DNA from: Rubrobacter sp.
GTDB taxonomy: Bacteria; Actinomycetota; Rubrobacteria; Rubrobacterales; Rubrobacteraceae
Assembly (NCBI GenBank): GCA_016781635.1
Contig: JADDPY010000518.1
Span: 2,644-7,702, forward strand
Length of the DNA stretch: 5,059 bases
Direction of reading: 5' to 3'
Of the stretch, positions 1 through 4,348 are shown one piece after another. The notes beneath the pieces were generated by a model. It made no database searches. It saw nothing but the letters and a program-made list of their open reading frames with translations, and had not been told where the DNA came from. Made by a program: the position numbers and the translations under genes. The first letter of the stretch is position 1; the number at the start of each line of letters is the position of its first letter.

Positions 1-11
1 CCTGCCCCAAG

Positions 12-63
12 CCCTCTCCCCCTAGTCCGTTGCGCTATAGAGGGTCCGCCGTTCGAAGCCCTC
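12..63 (-). other. alternative short stems downstream of the hydrolase gene
   Basis: In the minus-strand RNA leaving the hydrolase stop codon, CCCTC/CCCTCT (39-44) can pair either with the preceding GAGGG (59-63, 14-base loop) or with the following AGAGGG (12-17, 21-base loop). Stems are only five or six pairs and no T-run follows, so this is a weak candidate terminator or leader element for whatever lies left of the window. Nothing else was found in positions 1-73. Confidence 0.15.
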
Positions 64-73
64 CGGATGTAGC

Positions 74-892
74 CTACCCCACCTGCTCTAAAATCCCGTT
101 AACGGCCGCCGCGACCTCGTCGGGGTGATCCTCGGGGACGAAGTGCATTCCGCCCTCGATCCTCTCAATAGAACCTCCGAGCTCGTAGGCGAGCCGGTAA
201 CCGTAGCCTACGGGCAGGAACCCGTCCGCCGTGCCCCAGACGAGGCGCGCGGGCACGTCGAGGTGCGGGATCTGGGCGGCTACCCCCAGCGTGTCCCGAA
301 CGTTGAGAGAGCGGGCTTGCCTGACCAGCGCCTGCGCGCCATCAGCTTTCTTGTAAAACGGCAAGTGCTCGGAGACGGACTCCCTCCAGCGCTCCCGGTC
401 GTCGTGGCCGCCCCGGAGGAACGCGGCGTAAAAGCGCCCGAAGGCCGGATCCGGCATCCGCCCGAACAAGGGCCCCGCCGCCCTTATGGCCCTCACCGGC
501 GCGATGGGCCAGGAGTCGTAGCTTATGCAGTTCATCAGCACGAGGCCCCGGACGAGCTCGGGGTTGCGGACGGCCAGAATCTGCGCCACGCCCCCACCGA
601 GGTCGTGCCCCACGACGACGGCCCCATCCCCGATCCCCACCTCGCGCATCCAGAGGGCGAGGTAGTGTGCCTGCATCGCGACGGAGATATCCCGATCCTG
701 GCCTTGCGGGATCGAGGCTCCGTAGCCCACCATCTCCCAGGCCATGGACCGCGCGCGCCTGACCTTCGGCACGACGTGACGCCAGAGGCGCGGGCTCGTC
801 GGGATGCCGTGTACGAAGACGACGGGTGTACCCTCGCCGGCCTCCTCCCAGCGCATGGGGATGCCCCCGGCGACGACGGAACGCGACTCCAC
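74..892 (-). CDS. alpha/beta-fold hydrolase, haloalkane dehalogenase/epoxide hydrolase-like, substrate unknown
   Basis: A 272-residue soluble alpha/beta hydrolase, normal length for a fold with a helical cap. The oxyanion-hole motif HGIPTSPRLW lies at residues 28-37. The nucleophile elbow GHDLGGG (95-101) makes Asp97 the nucleophile, as in haloalkane dehalogenases and epoxide hydrolases rather than Ser-type esterases. Asp223 in WGTADGF and His250 in GGMHFVPEDHP complete the triad. The cap spans roughly residues 125-205. No signal peptide is visible, so it should be cytoplasmic. In LinB-type dehalogenases the halide is held by an Asn after HG and a Trp after the nucleophile; here these are Ile30 and Leu98, so halide release is doubtful. 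Hydrolysis of an ester, epoxide or lactone is possible, but the substrate cannot be named. The GTG start has a G-rich Shine-Dalgarno-like stretch (GAGGGG, 904-909 region) and begins 3 bases after the stop of the upstream HAD gene, implying co-transcription. The fold call is secure; the reaction is not. Confidence 0.9.
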   Translation of the reverse strand: MESRSVVAGGIPMRWEEAGEGTPVVFVHGIPTSPRLWRHVVPKVRRARSMAWEMVGYGASIPQGQDRDISVAMQAHYLALWMREVGIGDGAVVVGHDLGGGVAQILAVRNPELVRGLVLMNCISYDSWPIAPVRAIRAAGPLFGRMPDPAFGRFYAAFLRGGHDDRERWRESVSEHLPFYKKADGAQALVRQARSLNVRDTLGVAAQIPHLDVPARLVWGTADGFLPVGYGYRLAYELGGSIERIEGGMHFVPEDHPDEVAAAVNGILEQVG

Positions 893-895
893 CGG

Positions 896-1573
896 CTACC
901 GCCCCCCCTCGGCGGCGATGATCCCGTCCACCACCTCCAGCATGTCGGCGCCCACGACGTCCGGGGGCGGTGCGGTCGGGAAGAGCGACTTGCCGGGACG
1001 GGCCACGAAGGCGGCGGCGCAACCGGTCCTCATGGCCCCCACGATGTCCCACCCGTGAGCCGCGACGAGCCGAATCTCGCCTATCTCAACGCCTAGAACC
1101 TCCGCCGCCATGCGGTACGGCTCGGGGGCCGGCTTCAGGTGTCCCGCGGTGTCCGCGGAGAGGGTCTGCTCGAAGTACTCGCGCAGACCGGAGTTGTCGA
1201 TCTGCTTCTCACCGACCTCGGCGGTCGAGTTGGTCAGGGTGGCGAGCCGGAAGCCGGCGTCGCGCAGGGCGCTCAGGCCCTCCTCGACCTCCGGGTGCGG
1301 TGGCAACTCGGCGATGCCGCCGACGATTTCTTGCTGGTCGTCGTCCGAGAGCTCCACGCCCCTCTCCCCGGCGAGCATCCGCAGGGCAAGCCCGGCGATC
1401 TGCCCGAAGGGCTGGTAGGAGCCGGTCACGGTCTCCGTAAGCCAGAGCAGAAGAAACCGATCGAACCACGCCGGCCTCGCCGAGGCGTCGCCGAAGACCC
1501 GCTCGAAGTGCGGGTCCAGCGCCCCCATATCCAACAGCGTCTCGTTTACGTCGAATACACACACCCGTGCCAC
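896..1573 (-). CDS. haloacid dehalogenase type II-like HAD-superfamily hydrolase
   Basis: A 225-residue HAD-superfamily protein whose length and layout match the L-2-haloacid dehalogenase (DhlB/L-DEX) branch. Motif I is FDVNETLLD with nucleophile Asp8 and Thr12. Arg39 lies in the early helical region. Motif II is TLTNST (112-117), motif III is KPAPEPY with Lys147 and Tyr153, and motif IV is HGWD (173-176) with Asp176. By my recollection of DhlB numbering, Asp8, Thr12, Arg39, Asn115, Lys147 and Asp176 are kept. Ser114 is Thr, Ser171 is Ala, Asn173 is His and Phe175 is Trp. Residue 10 is Asn instead of the general acid Asp of HAD phosphatases, which argues against a plain phosphatase. The family reaction replaces a halogen on a 2-haloacid with hydroxyl; whether this variant does so is inferred. 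The GTG start has GGAGG (1583-1587) 9 bases upstream, which fixes it. It is the first gene of a two-gene unit with the hydrolase. The protein looks cytoplasmic. Confidence 0.9.
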   Translation of the reverse strand: MARVCVFDVNETLLDMGALDPHFERVFGDASARPAWFDRFLLLWLTETVTGSYQPFGQIAGLALRMLAGERGVELSDDDQQEIVGGIAELPPHPEVEEGLSALRDAGFRLATLTNSTAEVGEKQIDNSGLREYFEQTLSADTAGHLKPAPEPYRMAAEVLGVEIGEIRLVAAHGWDIVGAMRTGCAAAFVARPGKSLFPTAPPPDVVGADMLEVVDGIIAAEGGR

Positions 1574-1623
1574 GAAGCGTAACCTCCAATTTCTCCCGAA
1601 AGATCTACAAACCCTCTGGCCCC

Positions 1624-1651
1624 TCTATACCCGGAAGCCGTACCCTGTGAC
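1624..1651 (-). promoter_or_regulatory. candidate promoter of the HAD/hydrolase pair
   Basis: On the minus strand a -10-like TATAGA (1624-1629, 4/6 to consensus) lies 16 bases downstream of a weak -35-like GTCACA (1646-1651, 4/6). The predicted start near 1617 gives a leader of about 44 bases carrying the GGAGG site. Just downstream of the -10 the sequence AGAGGG occurs twice with a 9-base period (1621-1626 and 1612-1617), which could be a protein-binding repeat or chance. The matches are weak, so the position is tentative. Confidence 0.3.
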
Positions 1652-1668
1652 CCGCGGGACGTCGCGGG
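1651..1668. other. GC-only hairpin between the small membrane gene and the HAD gene
   Basis: CCCGCG (1651-1656) and CGCGGG (1663-1668) form a perfect six-pair stem around the loop GGACGT. On the minus strand it begins about 18 bases after the stop of the small membrane gene and touches the candidate -35 of the HAD gene. No T-run follows it on the minus strand, so it is not a classical intrinsic terminator. It could act as a U-less terminator, as an operator (the site is palindromic), or have no role. Confidence 0.35.
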
Positions 1669-1686
1669 CCCGTGCCCACGGCGGGA

Positions 1687-1908
1687 TCAGGCGGAGAAGT
1701 GGTTCAGAATCGCCACTACGCCCAGAACCAGGGCCACCGCCCCGCCGATCAGCATCCTGATGCCCGCCACGGCGTGGATGGCGCGCTCGGGGATGGGGCC
1801 CAGACCCCCTCCCTCCTGATTCCGGCCACCCCGCGCGATCGCATAAATGCCGTAAGCCACGCCCACAACCCCCAGCAGGACGAGCAGAATCCCCATCGCA
1901 AGGACCAC
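1687..1908 (-). CDS. small two-helix membrane protein, unrecognised
   Basis: A 73-residue protein that is almost entirely two membrane helices. Helix 1 covers about residues 1-25 (a stretch including LAMGILLVLLGVVGVAYGIY). A short Gly-rich polar loop with Arg26, Arg29 and Glu32 follows, and helix 2 covers about 43-68 (AVAGIRMLIGGAVALVLGVV), ending NHFSA. I do not recognise the family. The frame stays open upstream, but that extension is Arg/Pro-rich and lies over the aldehyde dehydrogenase remnant in another frame, so it is not believed. I chose GTG at 1908 because AAGGGG (1915-1920) sits 6 bases upstream; TTG at 1914 is a close alternative with AGGA further upstream. The Shine-Dalgarno region overlaps the TAG ending the shifted frame of the remnant. 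No promoter lies directly in front, so it may be transcribed from the remnant's old promoter. Its function is unknown. Confidence 0.65.
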   Translation of the reverse strand: MVLAMGILLVLLGVVGVAYGIYAIARGGRNQEGGGLGPIPERAIHAVAGIRMLIGGAVALVLGVVAILNHFSA

Positions 1909-1922
1909 GAACAACCCCTTTC

Positions 1923-2164
1923 CTAGAGCGGGTAGACCCCCAGAATGGCGCAGGCCCTCCCTATGACGTCGCGCCGCTCCTGCGGGAGCATCGCCGCGCA
2001 CTCGCGCTGGGGGCGCGCTCCGACGCCCGGTACGCCTCGTCGAGGTCTTCGGCATTCGCGAGTGGTATCTCGACCAGGGTCTCGCCGGTGTAGGGGTTCT
2101 TGTCCTCCCGGCTCTTACCGGCCCTCCCCTCGCGCCGCTCGCCGACGACAAACACGTTGTCCAA
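1923..2164 (-). pseudogene. aldehyde dehydrogenase N-terminal remnant, frameshifted and truncated
   Basis: The first 52 codons read like the N-terminus of an NAD(P)-dependent aldehyde dehydrogenase, with the typical segment KNPYTGETLVEIPLANAEDL (22-41) followed by DEAYRASERA. At a run of five C on the sense strand (plus 2009-2013) the frame breaks. The original frame ends at a TAG at 1961-1963. Shifted by one frame, the expected continuation resumes as QRECAAMLPQERRDV through AIL (2009-1941). It then becomes unrelated and stops at TAG 1925-1923. About 75 residues survive of a family usually near 480-500; the cofactor-binding core, catalytic Cys and Glu are absent. TTG at 2164 is the first start, but GTG at 2155 has GAGGG (2166-2170) at better spacing (10 bases). 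No mobile element is visible at the break. The family call rests on motif memory. A C-run sequencing error could explain the frameshift but not the missing 80%. Confidence 0.8.
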
Positions 2165-2177
2165 ACCCTCGTACGGT

Positions 2178-2183
2178 TTTATA
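2178..2183 (-). promoter_or_regulatory. candidate -10 element upstream of the aldehyde dehydrogenase remnant
   Basis: The minus strand carries TATAAA (5/6 to the -10 consensus) about 14 bases before the first possible start. No good -35 is present at 16-18 bases; TTGAGC occurs but 22 bases upstream. If still active, it is the nearest visible source of transcripts for the small membrane protein downstream. Confidence 0.3.
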
Positions 2184-2485
2184 GAAATCTCCCTTCTAAA
2201 ATGCCGCTCAAGCCCAAAGCGCGGCCCTCGCGGATGCCGACGCTCACAGGCGAACGGCCTCGCAAATGGTTACCCCCGCCGCGGGCGAGGAAACACCCCG
2301 GCCCCGCGCTCCTCCCGCAAATGTCCCGAGATGTGCAGGCGGACCCGGAGAAGAAAATCGCCGCAACCCCTTACTTCGTGGCGGATGTCCTCCCGCGCGC
2401 AGAGGTTCTCCAGGGCCATGCGCAGGCAATTTCTCGTCGAAGCGGCCCCGATCGCGTCGAGGCGGATTCGGTTAAGGGGCGCACT
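2184..2485. other. divergent spacer with no supportable gene
   Basis: About 300 bases between the leftward remnant and the rightward membrane-protein gene. A minus-strand open frame (2521-2270, 83 codons) has fairly coding-like G/C-rich third positions and a non-simple protein containing LRMALENLCAREDIRHEV, so it could be a small or decayed gene. However, its ATG has no ribosome-binding site and lies inside the opposing gene's promoter and start, and I recognise no family. Plus-strand open frames from 2201 and 2266 are Pro/Arg-rich, lack ribosome-binding sites and look like shadows. No RNA gene or repeat array was seen. An 8-base direct repeat CGCAAATG (2261-2268 region and 2316-2323) is within chance. 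Confidence 0.5.
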
Positions 2486-2512
2486 TTGATCCGCTCTGCG
2501 CTCGGTTAGAAT
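2486..2512 (+). promoter_or_regulatory. promoter of the membrane-protein gene at 2520, probably leaderless
   Basis: A -10 TAGAAT (2507-2512, 5/6 to consensus) is preceded by a -35-like TTGATC (2486-2491, 4/6) with a 15-base spacer; TTTGAT (2485-2490) gives 16. Seven bases after the -10, the expected transcription start falls on the A of the ATG at 2520. There is no Shine-Dalgarno sequence anywhere upstream of that ATG. Together these fit a leaderless mRNA of the kind common in Actinobacteria. Confidence 0.55.
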
Positions 2513-2519
2513 GCACTGC

Positions 2520-3203
2520 ATGGACGTCAGAGGCGAGCAGAAGACGCTGCGGGTGGGCGAACCCCCGGACTACGACCGGCCCGAGAGGGAGCCGGGGCTG
2601 GGGCGGTGGATCCGGCGTAACCCCTGGCTCCTCATGAGGCTCTTCATGGTGCTCGTTTTCTCCTTCGGGGCGTCCACCACGGCGTTGAACATCTCCTACG
2701 GCCTGGAGATAAACCCCGTTCAGCTCACGCCGGAGGAGCTCAACGAAGGTCGGCTGCCGACCGGAACCCAGGTCAACGACTTCGTCGAGATCACGGGGAC
2801 CCCGGACTACGGCGAGGACACCAGCCGCATAGGGCTCGAGGAGTCCGGGATCGGCTACGTCGAGCGCTACAGCGTCGGCTACTTCTACTTCGGCCTCGAG
2901 GAGACCGGCGATAACCTCCTTATACAAACCGTCAACGCCCCGCCGGACGTCACCGAGGACGGCGAGCAGGTCTGGCGCGGCCAGCTCTCGAACGTCGCCA
3001 TCGCGATCTTCCAGGACACCACCCAGAGAGGGCTGCAGGCCGCGGGGCTCCCCAACCGGGGGGAGGTTCCGATCATAGAAACCGGGGAGACCCCCGACTA
3101 CCACCGCCAGATTTTCCCGGCCTACTCGGCCATCATCGGGATGTGGGTCGCCGCCATGGCCTGGCTGATCTGGAAGAGAAACAAACCGATCGCCGGGGCC
3201 TAG
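2520..3203 (+). CDS. membrane protein with N- and C-terminal helices and an external domain, unrecognised
   Basis: A 227-residue protein I cannot assign to a family. A polar N-terminus ends with Arg30-Arg33 positions (GRWIRRN), followed by helix 1 at about 36-57 (including LLMRLFMVLVFSFGASTTAL). A largely acidic domain spans 58-198, and helix 2 covers about 199-218 (IFPAYSAIIGMWVAAMAWLI), ending in KRNK. Positive charges beside both helices on the terminal sides predict both ends in the cytoplasm and the 140-residue domain outside. SURF1-type proteins share this topology, but I see no SURF1 signature. The domain starts with a pattern (GRLPTGTQVNDFVEITGTP) suggestive of a beta-rich fold. PDY recurs three times (16-18, 95-97, 192-194) after Pro or Thr-Pro. 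I prefer ATG 2520 over ATG 2511 because the promoter places transcription start at 2520 and 2511 overlaps the -10. It lies 86 bases upstream of an ABC-2 exporter on the same strand, so a link to the exporter is possible but unproven. Confidence 0.8.
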   Translation: MDVRGEQKTLRVGEPPDYDRPEREPGLGRWIRRNPWLLMRLFMVLVFSFGASTTALNISYGLEINPVQLTPEELNEGRLPTGTQVNDFVEITGTPDYGEDTSRIGLEESGIGYVERYSVGYFYFGLEETGDNLLIQTVNAPPDVTEDGEQVWRGQLSNVAIAIFQDTTQRGLQAAGLPNRGEVPIIETGETPDYHRQIFPAYSAIIGMWVAAMAWLIWKRNKPIAGA

Positions 3204-3209
3204 AGGAGG
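3202..3209 (+). other. orphan Shine-Dalgarno-like sequence after a stop codon
   Basis: AGAGGAGG begins within the TAG stop of the preceding gene and is a near-perfect anti-16S match. No ATG, GTG or TTG follows at translational spacing, and the next gene starts at 3290 with its own site. It may be a relic of a lost start, a ribosome-pausing site at termination, or chance in GC-rich DNA. Confidence 0.3.
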
Positions 3210-3289
3210 CTCGGGCCGCGGCTCGCGCCGGCCTCGGGTAGACGCCGGAGGGCCCGCGCGTACGTAAAAGCTTCGTATCTGAAGGGCAG

Positions 3290-4348
3290 GTGTCGGTGCA
3301 GAGTCCAGGAAGAGTAGGGAAGACCCCCGACCGCGGCGCGGCGGACGCACGCGGGGCCTCGCCCGCGCCGCCGGTGATCTCCACCCGGGGCCTGTCCAAG
3401 TCCTACAAGCGGGTCCAGGCGTTGAAGCCGCTGGACCTCGCGGTCCCCAAAAACTCCATCTTCGGCTTCCTGGGGCCGAACGGGGCGGGCAAGACCACCG
3501 CCATCAAGCTGCTGCTCGGGCTCGCCCGGCCCACCTCGGGCGCGGGGACCGTCTTCGGCAGGGACATCGTCTCCGAGGGCGTGGAGATCCGCGGCAGGGT
3601 CGGCTATCTTGCCCAGGAGCCCCGCTTCTACGACTTCATGACGGCGCGGGAGACCCTGCGTTTCACGGCGCACTTCTTCTACTCCGGCCCCGAGAAGGCG
3701 ATAGAGAATCGGATCGAGGAGTCGCTCGCCCTCGTCGGCCTCGAGGAAAAGGCGGACAGAAAGGTCAAGGGGTTCTCCGGGGGCGAGCGCCAGAGGCTCG
3801 GGCTCGCGCAGGCGCAGATCAACGACCCCGAGCTTCTGATCCTGGACGAGCCCGCGGCCTCCCTCGACCCGATGGGCCGCAGGGACGTGCTCTCGATCAT
3901 GGAGAGCTTCAAGGAACGGGCGACGATCTTCTACTCCACCCACATCCTCTCGGACGTCCAGCGCGTCTCGGACTGGGTGGCGATCCTCAAGGACGGGCAA
4001 CTCCTCGCCCAGGCCCCCACGGAGGAGCTTCTCGCCAGCCGCACCGGCGGCGGCGCGGACTTCGAGCTGCTCCTGAGGGCCTCGGACGAGGAGGCCGCGG
4101 GCAGCCTCGAAAAGGCGCGCTTGCAGATCCTCGGTCTGCCGTGGGTGTCCTCGCTCCAGGAGGACTCCGGCGCGGGCGAGGTCCGGTGGCTCGTGAGCGT
4201 AACCGACGAGACCGCAGCCGAGGAGGATCTGCTGCGCCTGGTGCTGAGCCATCGGGGTATACGGGTGGTGAGCTTCGGGCACCACCGGCGGAGCCTGGAG
4301 GAGGCTTTCTTCGGGCTCATAGAGGGGGGCAAGAACGATGGCGGCTAA
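3290..4348 (+). CDS. ABC-2 type exporter ATP-binding protein
   Basis: A 352-residue cytoplasmic ABC ATPase that powers an ABC-2 type exporter with the permease encoded next. All nucleotide-binding motifs are intact: Walker A GPNGAGKTT (62-70), Q-loop Gln109 in YLAQEP, signature FSGGERQRL (162-170), Walker B LLILDEP (182-188), D-loop SLDP (191-194) and H-loop His218 in YSTH. A Pro/Ala-rich tail of about 29 residues precedes the domain. After residue 245 comes a 100-residue C-terminal extension ending RRSLEEAFFGLIEGG, a pattern typical of exporter ATPases whose C-terminal domain is followed by the permease gene. GTG 3290 is the first start, but GTG 3296 is as likely or better because GAAGGG (3281-3286) lies 9 bases from it and only 3 from 3290. 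The gap from the upstream gene contains inverted GC-rich segments but no T-run, so read-through from the leaderless promoter is possible. The substrate cannot be inferred. Confidence 0.95.
   Translation: MSVQSPGRVGKTPDRGAADARGASPAPPVISTRGLSKSYKRVQALKPLDLAVPKNSIFGFLGPNGAGKTTAIKLLLGLARPTSGAGTVFGRDIVSEGVEIRGRVGYLAQEPRFYDFMTARETLRFTAHFFYSGPEKAIENRIEESLALVGLEEKADRKVKGFSGGERQRLGLAQAQINDPELLILDEPAASLDPMGRRDVLSIMESFKERATIFYSTHILSDVQRVSDWVAILKDGQLLAQAPTEELLASRTGGGADFELLLRASDEEAAGSLEKARLQILGLPWVSSLQEDSGAGEVRWLVSVTDETAAEEDLLRLVLSHRGIRVVSFGHHRRSLEEAFFGLIEGGKNDGG

Noticed and set aside
45..64. tRNA T-loop-like GTTCGAAGCC
   Set aside because: The flanking bases do not form a five-pair T stem, and no acceptor, anticodon or D arm can be built around it.
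125..1096. A 323-codon plus-strand open frame opposite the hydrolase and HAD genes
   Set aside because: Both genes on the minus strand have complete catalytic motifs. The plus-strand product is rich in His, Pro, Arg and Gly, as shadows are, and it crosses the gene junction.
36..1629. 9-base inverted repeat TATAGAGGG (36-44) and CCCTCTATA (1621-1629) flanking the two-gene unit
   Set aside because: Dozens of 9-base inverted matches are expected by chance in a 5-kb window. There is no transposase, no target duplication and no extension of the match.
1909..2151. N-terminal extension of the small membrane protein to 154 residues
   Set aside because: The extension is Arg/Pro/Ala-rich and overlaps the aldehyde dehydrogenase remnant in another frame, and an internal GTG with a good ribosome-binding site explains the start.
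3228..3248. CCGGC/GCCGG stem as a terminator between the membrane protein and the ATPase
   Set aside because: It has only five pairs with an 11-base loop and no following T-run, and similar GC stems are everywhere in this DNA.
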